A stretch of 40,023 bases of DNA from Prochlorococcus sp. AG-449-P16. Lineage in GTDB: Bacteria > Cyanobacteriota > Cyanobacteriia > PCC-6307 > Cyanobiaceae. The notes beneath the pieces were generated by a model. It was not told where the DNA came from. It was given only the letters and a program-made list of their open reading frames with translations, and did no database searches. Shown piece after piece: positions 1 to 7,996 of this stretch (position 1 is the first letter of the stretch; every line of letters starts with the position of its first letter). The position numbers and the translations under genes are program-made. The stretch lies in NCBI GenBank assembly GCA_003212175.1, contig QCQN01000007.1, forward strand, positions 1 to 40,023, in the 5' to 3' direction.

Positions 1-1
1 A

Positions 2-391
2 AAAGCCCTCATGTCTAAGGGAAGAATAATAATGATTGAACCTAGTAATAATTTATGGAGTAAATTTATTTACAAGATGGTAGGTCATGAAAAGTTTGAT
101 ACTAAACAAATTAGTTGGCAATTTGAATCCAATGACCCCTTATTGGACTCCAATCAAGCTCTATCTTGGATTATATTTAAAAGAGACTATAGTAGATTCA
201 AAAGATTGTTTCCCATGTTTTCTTTAATAAAAAGGAAAAGTATCATGCCAATTTCTTATTTAATTAGCGGCGGTCATTCTTTAAACACCAATATTGGTAA
301 ACCTATTATAAAAATAATTAGACATATAGAAAGAACATTTTTTGATAAATATTTTGGAATTTTTGATTTAATATGTATAGAAAAAATGTGA
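2..391 (+). CDS. SAM-dependent methyltransferase, C-terminal part (5' end outside window)
   Basis: The reading frame is open back to base 2, and an ATG at base 11 is probably internal, so the gene begins before the window. The visible 129 or so residues start with a strand reading GRIIMIEPSNN, which resembles the post-motif region of class I (type 11) methyltransferases, where a hydrophobic strand ends in E-P-N. The rest is a basic C-terminal segment with no recognisable domain. The SAM-binding glycine loop would lie upstream and cannot be seen. It overlaps the next gene slightly, suggesting a shared transcript with membrane proteins, as in surface-glycan or lipid-modification clusters. The substrate is unknown; the family call is a moderate inference. 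Confidence 0.55.
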   Translation, partial: KALMSKGRIIMIEPSNNLWSKFIYKMVGHEKFDTKQISWQFESNDPLLDSNQALSWIIFKRDYSRFKRLFPMFSLIKRKSIMPISYLISGGHSLNTNIGKPIIKIIRHIERTFFDKYFGIFDLICIEKM

Positions 392-909
392 ATTTTAATT
401 CAACAACTTTTAAAGTATTTACTTTATATTTATTTATCTACTTTCTAACATTAGTTCTTAAATATAATAATAGTCTTGATGATTTCTTGGTAAACATTGA
501 ATATAGATACTTGATTTTAGTTAATATATTCACAATTTCATTAGGTCTTCCTTTATCTTTCTTGTTTGATTTTCTATTGATAAAATATTTTGGTTTTTTT
601 TATATAATATTTTTCGCACCTGTATTGACTTTAATAGGTTTTTTACATATAACACTATTCAGAAATAAAAAAATCGATTTTTTAAAAATTAACTTCTTAA
701 AAAATAACAAGCCTTTTAATTTTTTTGATCGTAAAAAAAATAAACCAATTAATATTATAATAATAAGAACTTTTCCTATATTTCCATTTTTATTTGGAGG
801 ATATATTATCGCAAACTCCAATAATAGTAGAAAGACTATATTTACATACTCATTAATAGGTTCATACTTATACTATTTATCCATTTTCTTGATAATATAC
901 AACGGCTAA
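373..909 (+). CDS. Multi-pass membrane protein, possibly VTT/DedA-like
   Basis: A very hydrophobic, basic 178-residue protein with four or five likely membrane segments. The motif RTFPIFPFLFGGY near residues 132-144, followed by a polar stretch and another helix, recalls the arginine-proline loop of VTT (DedA/SNARE-associated) proteins, which include lipid scramblases. That similarity is weak and by eye. The ATG at 373 overlaps the methyltransferase by 19 bases. A GTG at 388 in the same frame would give a 4-base GTGA overlap, typical of translational coupling, and is an equally good start. Function unknown. Confidence 0.6.
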   Translation: MYRKNVNFNSTTFKVFTLYLFIYFLTLVLKYNNSLDDFLVNIEYRYLILVNIFTISLGLPLSFLFDFLLIKYFGFFYIIFFAPVLTLIGFLHITLFRNKKIDFLKINFLKNNKPFNFFDRKKNKPINIIIIRTFPIFPFLFGGYIIANSNNSRKTIFTYSLIGSYLYYLSIFLIIYNG

Positions 910-1067
910 TCAAATTGGATATTTATTTCCAATATCAAAATAAATACAAATTGCTTGATAAAAAGTTTAATTTTTTTATTTAAAAAAGTTTTAAAAAGTT
1001 TATTTTTATATTCTATAAAATTTATATACAAAGGTTTTGAATATAAAGTTATCAATTTTGTTTTAAT

Positions 1068-1775
1068 ATGCTATGGAGCCACATCACGTTAAGAATTTTG
1101 AAATTAATTAAAACTCCTTGGGGATCATTAAATCCAGAAGTCAATTTATTTCCCATCTATTACATAATATTTATATATGGATTTATTTATATATTACCGT
1201 TTGGGGAAAATGTAATTGGTTCATCTTGGTTTAATTTATTAAAAACTGAGGATGGACCTTTGGAGTGGTTGCAATTTGCTGAATACTTCATTTCGTCATT
1301 ATTTGGTTTTATGATTATTTACAAAAATAAAAAAAGGAATTCATTGAATTCATTTTTATGGTTATTTCTAAGTACATCATCCCTCTTCATTGCTGCAGAA
1401 GAAATCAGTTGGGGAGAGAGAATTACAGGTTTTAGTATTAATTCGTTAACTACAATAAGTATACAAGGAGAAACAAATCTTCATAACCTTCCCTTTTTCC
1501 ATAATTTCCTCCTAGACCCGCTGTTGGTTGGAATTTGTATCTTATTCGGATGGGTAGGCTGGCGAAGGTGGTCCCATTTAAATGCAATCCCCAAAAAAAG
1601 GCTAAGTTTATTTTTCCTAATTACAGCTTTATATATTTTCTATTATGAAATTTCTTGGGCTTCTACAATACCTCACATAAGAAATGATATTGAAATTTAT
1701 GAATTTCTACTATCTACAGGAATATTTTTACATTTTTTTGAAAACTTTAAACTATCTTTAAAAACAGCAAATTAA
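1068..1775 (+). CDS. Conserved membrane protein with EEISWGER and QGETNLHN motifs, function unknown
   Basis: A 235-residue protein with about six hydrophobic segments. It contains short motifs rich in acidic residues and histidine: EDGPLEW, AAEEISWGER and QGETNLHNLPFFHN. I recognise these as a recurring signature of an uncharacterised family of bacterial membrane proteins but cannot name a function. The clustered Glu, His and Asn in or near membrane segments would suit a metal or active site, which is inference. A 158-base gap containing only AT-rich sequence separates it from the preceding gene, so it may have its own promoter. Confidence 0.7.
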   Translation: MLWSHITLRILKLIKTPWGSLNPEVNLFPIYYIIFIYGFIYILPFGENVIGSSWFNLLKTEDGPLEWLQFAEYFISSLFGFMIIYKNKKRNSLNSFLWLFLSTSSLFIAAEEISWGERITGFSINSLTTISIQGETNLHNLPFFHNFLLDPLLVGICILFGWVGWRRWSHLNAIPKKRLSLFFLITALYIFYYEISWASTIPHIRNDIEIYEFLLSTGIFLHFFENFKLSLKTAN

Positions 1776-1852
1776 TTGAATAATGAAGACTGATTTTTAT
1801 TAAAATACACTTTTTAATAAAGTTATTGTTAGGATTTGAATTTAATATAAAA

Positions 1853-2053
1853 ATGAGTAAAGGATTTGCTCCAAAAATAAACACATCATCAAAAACAAAA
1901 AAAGTAATATCATCCTCCGAACCTAAAGGAAGGCTAATTTCCTGGTCACCGTGGCCACCTGCAAATTTTCAAACTCGATATCCAGGCTTCCCTTTTGTCA
2001 TGACAATTATAGTTTTAGTTGTAGGACAATGGTATTTTTCTCTTAATAGATAA
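1853..2053 (+). CDS. Small single-pass membrane protein, unknown
   Basis: A 66-residue protein starting at the ATG at 1853; a TTG at 1826 in the same frame would add nine residues but has no visible advantage. The N-terminal half is basic and serine/threonine/lysine-rich. A conserved-looking middle (SWSPWPPANFQTRYPGFPF) leads into one hydrophobic segment ending in GQWYFSLNR, so the N-terminus is probably soluble with a C-terminal anchor. The tryptophan/proline motif suggests a real gene, but no family is recognised. Confidence 0.6.
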   Translation: MSKGFAPKINTSSKTKKVISSSEPKGRLISWSPWPPANFQTRYPGFPFVMTIIVLVVGQWYFSLNR

Positions 2054-2104
2054 TTTAAGAAACTTTTTTTAAAATTCACTTTTAATGTATCCTAAGAAAT
2101 CATT

Positions 2105-2686
2105 TTGTTTTATTTAAGTTTATTTATTGCTCATCTAATGGCAATGGTTATTCCAATAGTAATTGGAATAAAATCTATAAATAAATTTAAAAGTATTAAA
2201 AATAACGAGTTGATTCCATATTCTTTTACTTTTTTAGGTCTGGCATCATTTTTTGAAATGTTAGATCATACTCAAACTTCTTGGATATATGTTGATCATT
2301 CTTCTATTTATAATTGGCTTTTTTATTCTTTTTTATCTTTAGGACTAACTGGTCTATCAATATCCGTAATTAAAAATAAACTTACTTTTAAGATCTGTGC
2401 ATCTTTAGCTTTTTGTTCAATTTTTTCTTATTTGTTTTTTGATAAAAGCATTTCGATTATTTTTCAATCTCTTATAAGTATCTTCCTAATAAGAAATTGG
2501 CAAAAAACTTTTAAGGATTGGCTTTTCATACTTTATCCAATATTTGGTATTTTTTTAACAACACTTTTTGGTAGTTTTCTCAAAATAAGTGGTGACCAAA
2601 TTTGGCATATTTTAATAGGACCATCTGGGACACTAAGTGTTCTAACTTTTTATTTAGTCTTAAGAAGATCAGAAAAAATTTATTAG
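2105..2686 (+). CDS. Multi-pass membrane protein with conserved His/Asp sites, unknown
   Basis: A 193-residue membrane protein with about six helices. I chose the TTG at 2105 because it completes the first membrane helix and has AAGAAA five bases upstream; the ATG at 2138 would cut that helix in half. The frame is closed by a TAA at 2093. Notable residues are the MLDHTQTSWIYVDHSS loop near 50-70 and QIWHILIGPSG in the last helix. Histidines and aspartate at helix ends could bind metal, as in membrane hydrolases, but I do not recognise the family. It ends 7 bases before the next gene, so the two are probably co-transcribed. Confidence 0.6.
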   Translation: MFYLSLFIAHLMAMVIPIVIGIKSINKFKSIKNNELIPYSFTFLGLASFFEMLDHTQTSWIYVDHSSIYNWLFYSFLSLGLTGLSISVIKNKLTFKICASLAFCSIFSYLFFDKSISIIFQSLISIFLIRNWQKTFKDWLFILYPIFGIFLTTLFGSFLKISGDQIWHILIGPSGTLSVLTFYLVLRRSEKIY

Positions 2687-2693
2687 ATTTATA

Positions 2694-3023
2694 GTGAAAT
2701 TCTCCATTTTTAAATTTTTATTTATTTCTTTAATATTCTTTAGCTTACCTTTGATAACTTTAGCTGAAACTCCTCTTAATGTTTATATGAATGATTTCTA
2801 CACAAAATCGAACAAAGCAAGTCAGATTCTCAAAGATATTGAAAATGAACTTAAAGATGGTTCTAGGGAAAAAGTATGTTCAAGACAAAGAGAAGCTGCG
2901 AGATTAGGATTATTAGCTAATAAATCATTGCTTAAAGCCTTTGAGATAGTAAAAACTGAGCCTCCATCAGAAATAATTAAAGCAAGTCAGGAAAGATGGG
3001 AATCCATCCTAAATGAATGCTAA
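2694..3023 (+). CDS. Small secreted protein, unknown
   Basis: A 109-residue protein with a clear Sec signal peptide: a basic start, a hydrophobic core rich in Phe, Ile and Leu, and a likely cleavage after LITLAE-type residues near 24. The start is GTG at 2694; no ATG lies in frame before the signal peptide. The mature part is mostly helical and charged. It has two cysteines, one mid-protein (KVCSRQ) and one as the final residue, which could form a disulfide. It probably acts in the periplasm or thylakoid lumen. Family unknown. Confidence 0.65.
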   Translation: MKFSIFKFLFISLIFFSLPLITLAETPLNVYMNDFYTKSNKASQILKDIENELKDGSREKVCSRQREAARLGLLANKSLLKAFEIVKTEPPSEIIKASQERWESILNEC

Positions 3024-3037
3024 AAATATTTGAGCGA

Positions 3038-3472
3038 TTAAATTTGCATCCTTACAGATTTACTTATAAAAGGTATTTCGGGTTCAATTCCAAAAAAACA
3101 TTGAACAATAGAATATATAAAAATACAAAGTGTCAATATAAAAACGACTGAAGCAAGTTGGACTAATGGAAAAATTCTCAAAAGGTAAGAACTAATAATC
3201 AAAGAAATATCAAGAAGCAAAGCTTGACAAGCATTATATCTTAAGAAATAAGGGACTTTTGGATTTCTGACTAATCCTGCGAACAAAATTATAAATAACA
3301 AAAAGTTTCCAAAAGGTATTGATTTTTCAATTATTGCTACTGGTAAGGTTAGAAATAATAATATTTTTAAAAAAGAAAATTTCAATATCATATAATATCC
3401 CAAAGGTATTGATGCCTTTAGTGGCAAAGTATACATAAGTATTGATGAGAATCTCTGAATAATCTGATCCAA
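3038..3472 (-). CDS. Tic20-like membrane protein
   Basis: A 144-residue protein with four hydrophobic segments. The stretch NPKVPYFLRYNACQALLLDI near residues 70-89 matches the conserved Arg/Asn/Gln loop of cyanobacterial Tic20 homologues, the ancestors of the chloroplast inner-envelope import component. The role in cyanobacteria is not settled. The start is TTG at 3472; a TAG lies upstream in frame with no ATG between, and the next in-frame ATG (3436) would remove the first residues of the family region. It converges with the secreted protein, leaving 14 bases between their ends. Confidence 0.75.
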   Translation of the reverse strand: MDQIIQRFSSILMYTLPLKASIPLGYYMILKFSFLKILLFLTLPVAIIEKSIPFGNFLLFIILFAGLVRNPKVPYFLRYNACQALLLDISLIISSYLLRIFPLVQLASVVFILTLCIFIYSIVQCFFGIEPEIPFISKSVRMQI

Positions 3473-3604
3473 AATATTGGTGAAACTGAATGGTTGTATC
3501 TTAACCTAACTTACCTAAACTTTATATACTTATTATCCTCATAATCATCTCCTTTGGCATATGGCAATTAAATATTAGATAATAAATTAAGGTTCATATT
3601 TCTG

Positions 3605-3994
3605 ATGCGTATCCTTCATACCATGTTAAGAGTTGGAGATTTAGAAAACTCTATTGATTTTTACGTTAATAGATTAGGTATGACTTTGTTAAGAAAAAAA
3701 GATTATCCCCATGGGAAATTTACTTTAGCATTTGTTGGCTATGGTTCAGAAAAAGAAAATACAGTAATTGAATTAACTTATAATTGGGGTAAAAAGTCCG
3801 ACGAATACGAGCTTGGAGATAAGTACGGTCACATAGCTATAGGAGTAAAAGATATTCATACGATTTGCCAAAGATTAGAAGATAATGGATGTAAAGTATT
3901 AACAAAACCTAAAATAATGAAAAATAGTACTACTATCTTGGCTTTTGTTGAAGATCCGGATGGATATAAAATTGAACTAATTGAAAGGGATTAA
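3605..3994 (+). CDS. gloA: Lactoylglutathione lyase (glyoxalase I)
   Basis: This enzyme isomerises the hemithioacetal of methylglyoxal and glutathione to S-lactoylglutathione, the first step of methylglyoxal detoxification. The 129 residues are full length for the small bacterial form. All four expected metal ligands are visible: His5 (ILHTMLRV), Glu56 (VIELTYNWG), His76 (YGHIAIGV) and Glu124 (KIELIE). The order of the two beta-alpha-beta-beta-beta modules is normal. It starts at an ATG with AAGG about 15 bases upstream, and stands alone on its strand between a divergent Tic20-like gene and a 288-base gap. Bacterial enzymes without extra loops, like this one, usually prefer nickel or cobalt; that is family knowledge. 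Confidence 0.93.
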   Translation: MRILHTMLRVGDLENSIDFYVNRLGMTLLRKKDYPHGKFTLAFVGYGSEKENTVIELTYNWGKKSDEYELGDKYGHIAIGVKDIHTICQRLEDNGCKVLTKPKIMKNSTTILAFVEDPDGYKIELIERD

Positions 3995-4216
3995 AAACAT
4001 AGAAACTTTTAATAGATTATTAGATATTTTTTTTCTCAAAAATATTAATTTTATTTAACCACTAAAACTCCATTTATTTATCAGAGGTTTATAAACAAGT
4101 TGCTTCTTAGCACTTTTTTGAATTTTTTTAAAATTATTAATTATTCAACAACACTATTTATACAATAAAAATATTGGCAGAATAAGCTTCGTTTGTAATT
4201 TATACAATCGAAATAT

Positions 4217-4252
4217 ATTCTATATAGATTATGTAGACAATCTATATAGATT
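4217..4252. promoter_or_regulatory. Tandem palindromic operator in front of the ribbon-helix-helix gene
   Basis: Two identical copies of the perfect 10-base palindrome TCTATATAGA lie at 4219-4228 and 4241-4250, centre to centre 22 bases, two turns of the helix. The second copy extends to a 14-base perfect palindrome, AATCTATATAGATT (4239-4252); the first matches 13 of those 14 bases. They end about 30 bases before the start of a gene for a ribbon-helix-helix protein. Paired short palindromes on one face of the helix are what such dimers bind cooperatively, so autoregulation is the natural reading. Binding itself is inferred. Confidence 0.6.
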
Positions 4253-4282
4253 GAACTATTCTAGAGTTATCGTATAAAGCTT

Positions 4283-4780
4283 ATGCTTAGTAATTGGTCA
4301 AAGTTAAGAGATGAATGGCTTGATAGTACCGCTGTACCGACAGGTGATGCTAAATGGGCATTAGAAGCCTTAATTAACTCTGAAGAAGATTTATTTGAAA
4401 TAGAACAAAAAATCCGAAATAAAGAAGACGCTACGGGAAAAGTTAAAAATTTTAAGAAAAAAGTAAAAGAAATTATTTCCTCCAAAGAAATTAGTCTTGA
4501 TGATATTGCTTTAAATACTTCAAATTCAAACAAAGTCCAAATTTCAGTACCATCAAATCTTACTTATCTTTTGAAGGTTTGGGCTGCAGCCGAGGGGCGA
4601 GATCTATCAAGTGTTGCTTTTCAATGTTTAGAAACTGGTATAAGGGAAATGAAAAGCAAAGGTTCAATACCTGCAGTAGCAATAAATAGATATGATTCTG
4701 CATGTCAAAAGAGAATTGCACTAGCAGAAGTAAATAATTTATTAGAGAAATATGAAATAGCTCAAAATGAAATCAAATAA
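4283..4780 (+). CDS. Ribbon-helix-helix DNA-binding protein, probable autoregulator
   Basis: A 165-residue protein. Residues about 84-125 fit a ribbon-helix-helix (MetJ/Arc/CopG) domain: a short strand (NKVQISVP), then a first helix (SNLTYLLKVWAAAEG), a turn and a second helix (DLSSVAFQCLETGIREMK). The N-terminal 80 residues are helical, charged and unassigned; the C-terminal 35 residues form another likely helix. The start is ATG 4283. A tandem palindrome sits just upstream, and the next gene begins two bases after the stop, so the two form an operon. The layout of regulator first and small partner second resembles a toxin-antitoxin unit, but the partner does not look like a known toxin, so I do not claim that. 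Confidence 0.7.
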   Translation: MLSNWSKLRDEWLDSTAVPTGDAKWALEALINSEEDLFEIEQKIRNKEDATGKVKNFKKKVKEIISSKEISLDDIALNTSNSNKVQISVPSNLTYLLKVWAAAEGRDLSSVAFQCLETGIREMKSKGSIPAVAINRYDSACQKRIALAEVNNLLEKYEIAQNEIK

Positions 4781-4782
4781 TT

Positions 4783-5175
4783 ATGGATAACAAAAAAATC
4801 AAAAAAGAATTCAGAAAATTAAGATCATCAACTTTAAATTTTGATACTTTTGCAGATAGATTTAAAGATGGCATAATTTATACCCTTTATTCTGATAAAA
4901 GTAATTCACTTCAAGTAGGTTTCGCCGAGAACGATAGGGTTCTAGCGACCAAATTATCAAGCGAAGCATTAATTTTATTGGACACAAAAAAAGGCACAAA
5001 AAAAGAGCTAATTTTGTTAATAAATATTTTAAATGAACTTGGTATCAAATCTTTAGATAACCTTAATTATAGATATTCAACCTCCATAATCAGACATTTA
5101 TCTACTTTAGGCTGGCCTATTGGAAGATCACTTTTTAAACAAAGAAAAATCAAAAAAGAACTTTTATGCGCATAA
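4783..5175 (+). CDS. Unknown partner of the RHH gene, possibly a degenerate GIY-YIG/T5orf172-like fold
   Basis: A 130-residue basic protein translated right behind the RHH gene. After a charged 28-residue start, residues about 29-50 read GIIYTLYSDKSNSLQVGFAE. This has the spacing of the two strands of a GIY-YIG/T5orf172 domain (G-x-[IV]-Y, then x-V-G-[FK]-[ATS]), and an acidic/leucine helix follows. The catalytic tyrosine/glycine pair is imperfect, so if the fold is right, activity is doubtful. The C-terminus is lysine-rich and may bind nucleic acid. It ends two bases from the convergent pentapeptide-repeat gene. The fold suggestion is tentative. Confidence 0.55.
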   Translation: MDNKKIKKEFRKLRSSTLNFDTFADRFKDGIIYTLYSDKSNSLQVGFAENDRVLATKLSSEALILLDTKKGTKKELILLINILNELGIKSLDNLNYRYSTSIIRHLSTLGWPIGRSLFKQRKIKKELLCA

Positions 5176-5177
5176 AT

Positions 5178-5651
5178 TTAAATATAATCGCATTCTAATG
5201 TCTCTCTTGTTTCTCTTTTTGTAATCGGATTAATGCCAGAGGCATCCTCACAAAATTCCCTTACCACATCTTTTGGCAAGAAAACATTTGTAAAGTCTGC
5301 GCCTTGTATTCTTACATTCTCAAACTGAGTACTATACGCAAAAGAGTCCTCTAAATTAGTATTTGTTAAATCAGTTCCATCTAGAACAGCTGAATCCAAA
5401 GTTACTTCTTTTAAGTTTGAGTTACTCAAATTAGTATCTTTCAACTTTGCTCCATATAAAGTTGCATTTTGAAGATCACAGCCAGATAAATTTGCGTCTT
5501 GCAAATCAGTTAAATAGAAAGTTGCCCCTTTTAAATCAGATCCAGAAAAATCAGTCCCTACCAAAGATTGTTTACCATAATCTAATGCTGCAAAGCTTAC
5601 TGAGGGAAAAGTTAAAACAACCATCAAAACAGTTAAAATTATCAATCTCAT
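5178..5651 (-). CDS. Exported pentapeptide-repeat protein (probably thylakoid lumen or periplasm)
   Basis: A 157-residue protein. Residues 1-21 are a Sec signal peptide ending FPSVSFA. About 18 pentads of the A(N/D)Lxx type follow (GTDFSGSDLKGATFYLTDLQ and onward, residues 31-125), forming a right-handed quadrilateral beta-helix. A C-terminal cap with two cysteines (REFCEDASG and TLECDYI) resembles that of cyanobacterial and plant lumenal pentapeptide proteins. Function in this group is unknown; the fold is a rigid rod or scaffold. Three further cysteine positions are limited to one in the helix (SGCDLQ), so a disulfide in the cap is plausible. Confidence 0.85.
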   Translation of the reverse strand: MRLIILTVLMVVLTFPSVSFAALDYGKQSLVGTDFSGSDLKGATFYLTDLQDANLSGCDLQNATLYGAKLKDTNLSNSNLKEVTLDSAVLDGTDLTNTNLEDSFAYSTQFENVRIQGADFTNVFLPKDVVREFCEDASGINPITKRETRETLECDYI

Positions 5652-5760
5652 TTATTTTGGGTAATATTTAAATAAAATTCTAACTTCTTGAGTTGAAATC
5701 TAGAAATTAATTATTTACTGAATGCTATATTTACTTAAATGACTAACAACATATTATATT

Positions 5761-7410
5761 TTGGATTTAAAACCTTATGATGCGATTATTGTTGGTTCTG
5801 GAGCTACAGGGGGAATAGCAGCACTTACTCTGGCCGAACAGGGTATAAAAGTTTTAATAATAGAAGCAGGACAACAATTAAAAAGGCATGAAGCGAGCAA
5901 TTATGAGCCAAGTAGCACCTTTAAAAGATTTTTAGGAGTTTTAACAAATAAACATACCAACCAATGTCAACATCCTGGTTATTGGAAAAACAATCCTGAT
6001 TTATATTCAAATGAACTTAAGCATCCTTATGAATTCCCAGATAAGAAACCATTTCTTTGGACTCAAGGCAAACAATATGGGGGGAGATCATTAACCTGGG
6101 GGGGGATCACATTAAGACTTTCCTCAGAAGATTTTCAACCCGCCAAAAAAGACGGATTTGGACCAAATTGGCCTATTTCATACGCTGAACTCTCCCCACA
6201 CTATGACTTTATTGAAAATTTCTGTGGAATTTATGGTCGGAAAGATAATATTTTAGAAGTTCCAAATGGCAAATATATTGGTGAGATCCCTCTTACTGAA
6301 AACGAAAATATTTTTGGTAACAAAATTAAATCAAAATTAAACTATCCCTTTATGCAATCAAGAGGGTTTGACCGAAATTCATCTGTAAAAGAAAAACAAT
6401 GGCCAAAGTCTTCTAGTTTGGGAAGTACTTTAAAAAAAGCTTTAGATACTGGTAATGTTCAAATAATCTCTAATCACTTAGTAGAGTCTTTTGAGATTGA
6501 CAAGATAACAGAGCTTGCATCAAAACTAACGATCGTGAACCTAGAAAATGGTCAAAAAAAAGTATTAATTTGTTCGTTAATTCTCCTTTGCGCATCAACA
6601 ATTTCAACTCTGAGAATACTTCTGAACTCAGAATATAAATTAAATTCCTCGGGGTTTAAAGACAATTCTGGGAAATTAGGTAAATACCTAATGGATCATA
6701 TATCTATCTGTAGATTTTTCTCAGTTCCAAAAACAAAAAACTCAGATAAGCTATTAGAAAATCCTCCCCATCTTTCCGGAGCAGGAAGCTTTTTCATTCC
6801 ATTTGGTACAAATTTACCAAAAATTGATAACATAAATTTCTATCGAGGTTATGGAATTTGGGGGGCAATTGATAGATTAGGAATACCTAAATTCTTGCAA
6901 AAAGACCCAAATAAATCTATAGGTTTTCTAATCGCACATGGTGAGGTACTTCCTAGGAAGGAAAACTCAGTTTCTTTGTCAAAAAAAACAGATGAATGGG
7001 GAATCCCAATACCCCACATTAAATTTGAATGGAGTAAAAATGAGTTAAAGATGGCTAAACATATGGCAAATACTATAAGAAAAACTATAGAAGCTGCAAA
7101 CGGGGAAATGAAAAATATTGAGGAACTAATTAATATTCCATTAGGGAATGTATTGACAAAGAATCTGATCGCGCTTTCAGGTAGTCCTCCTCCTCCTGGA
7201 TATTACATTCATGAAGTAGGGGGAGCTCCAATGGGATTTAAAGAAGAAGATAGTGTGGTTGATAAATTTAATAGATTATGGAGATGTAAAAATGTACTTG
7301 TATTAGATGGAGCTTGTTGGCCAACTTCATCTTGGCAGAGTCCCACACTTACTATGATGGCCCTGAGTAGAAGGGCCTGCTTAAATATTAAAAAGACTTT
7401 GATGGAGTAA
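5761..7410 (+). CDS. GMC-family FAD-dependent oxidoreductase
   Basis: A 549-residue protein with the glucose-methanol-choline oxidoreductase layout. The N-terminal FAD Rossmann motif GSGATGG is at residues 12-18, followed by the strand VLIIEAG. A flavin-contact segment (GGRSLTWGG) is near residue 115. The C-terminal signature has an active-site histidine at about 484 (YYIHEVGGAPMG) and the end pattern VLDGACWPTSSWQSP. The usual second catalytic His/Asn region is changed (SP in place of NP), so the substrate, presumably a sugar or sterol-type alcohol, is unclear. The start is TTG 5761; a TGA lies 21 bases upstream in frame with no ATG between. Its 3' end overlaps the DUF2811 gene by 23 bases. 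Confidence 0.85.
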   Translation: MDLKPYDAIIVGSGATGGIAALTLAEQGIKVLIIEAGQQLKRHEASNYEPSSTFKRFLGVLTNKHTNQCQHPGYWKNNPDLYSNELKHPYEFPDKKPFLWTQGKQYGGRSLTWGGITLRLSSEDFQPAKKDGFGPNWPISYAELSPHYDFIENFCGIYGRKDNILEVPNGKYIGEIPLTENENIFGNKIKSKLNYPFMQSRGFDRNSSVKEKQWPKSSSLGSTLKKALDTGNVQIISNHLVESFEIDKITELASKLTIVNLENGQKKVLICSLILLCASTISTLRILLNSEYKLNSSGFKDNSGKLGKYLMDHISICRFFSVPKTKNSDKLLENPPHLSGAGSFFIPFGTNLPKIDNINFYRGYGIWGAIDRLGIPKFLQKDPNKSIGFLIAHGEVLPRKENSVSLSKKTDEWGIPIPHIKFEWSKNELKMAKHMANTIRKTIEAANGEMKNIEELINIPLGNVLTKNLIALSGSPPPPGYYIHEVGGAPMGFKEEDSVVDKFNRLWRCKNVLVLDGACWPTSSWQSPTLTMMALSRRACLNIKKTLME

Positions 7411-7687
7411 ATAATTGATTTAAATAAATCTCTGAAACAGAATTGTCAGTACATCCGTTTTGAATAAGAAAGGTAGCTAATGCTGAATTTATAAGTTTAT
7501 ATTGATCCCATGTTGGATTACTTAATACAAAGTCTTTCATAGTTTCATAAAGCGTTTCTGAAAGCTCTGTTTCTAAAGAAACTTTATTCGAAAAACATTC
7601 TTTGTTTTTCACATCGGATGAATTTGGCTGACTGATTTGATCCATAGATTTATTTCTGCTTCGAAACAATGATCTTGTTTTTTTCAC
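7388..7687 (-). CDS. DUF2811 family protein
   Basis: A 99-residue protein. Residues about 36-80 match the cyanobacterial DUF2811 pattern: VSLETELSETLYETMKDF, then PTWDQYKLINSALATFLIQNG. I recognise this family but no function is known. The first 35 residues are basic and low in complexity. The start GTG 7687 is the longest option; an in-frame ATG at 7645 keeps the whole domain and is also possible. It converges on and overlaps the GMC oxidoreductase by 23 bases. Confidence 0.75.
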   Translation of the reverse strand: MKKTRSLFRSRNKSMDQISQPNSSDVKNKECFSNKVSLETELSETLYETMKDFVLSNPTWDQYKLINSALATFLIQNGCTDNSVSEIYLNQLFTPSKSF

Positions 7688-7996
7688 TAAAAGTCAAAAA
7701 AATCTTGATAAACACTTTTTTAAATTATTAAATGAGACTCATGTTATAAATCAAATTTCTCAAAATATTTTTTTTTAACATGGAAATTGATAAACTCTAG
7801 AAAAAAAGTCAACAATAATGTTGAAGTCCTGTTTTTTTCAAAAAATACTGGCATTCCTAATCCAATGTGGATTTGGACGTGGAAAACTTCAAAAAATATG
7901 TGGAAAAGGTAGCTTTATATAATTCCGTAAAATCATATTAGTAATACTTATATGCAATAAGTCTATTGAGACTCGGCCAAGATAGAGACAGGTGAT
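7688..7996. other. 309-base intergenic stretch with one candidate small ORF
   Basis: The interval lies between the DUF2811 gene start and the cbiX stop, both on the minus strand. I see no tRNA-like structure and no strong terminator. A small hairpin (CAACA-ATAA-TGTTG, 7810-7823) precedes a T-run at 7831-7838, but its stem is only five bases. A 34-codon reading frame (7818-7922) lies inside and is listed separately. It could also hold a small RNA; the local sequence is richer in G than the surrounding gaps. Confidence 0.4.
7818..7922 (+). CDS. Candidate 34-residue small protein, cysteine-containing
   Basis: An ATG-to-TAA frame encodes a basic 34-residue peptide with cysteines at 5, 17 and 28 and a glycine-rich second half (QCGFGRGKLQKICGKGSF). 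The first half is hydrophobic enough for a short membrane segment. There is no convincing Shine-Dalgarno sequence, and the ATG lies inside a weak hairpin. A gap this long is unusual in this compact stretch. It could be a real micro-protein, part of a non-coding RNA, or chance. Confidence 0.25.
   Translation: MLKSCFFQKILAFLIQCGFGRGKLQKICGKGSFI

Noticed and set aside
5739..5765. An ATG just upstream of the GMC oxidoreductase
   Set aside because: It is out of frame with the FAD motif, and I see no sign of a frameshift; the TTG at 5761 explains the gene.
7810..7838. A hairpin with a T-run in the long gap, as a terminator
   Set aside because: The stem is only five base pairs and AT-rich, too weak to call.
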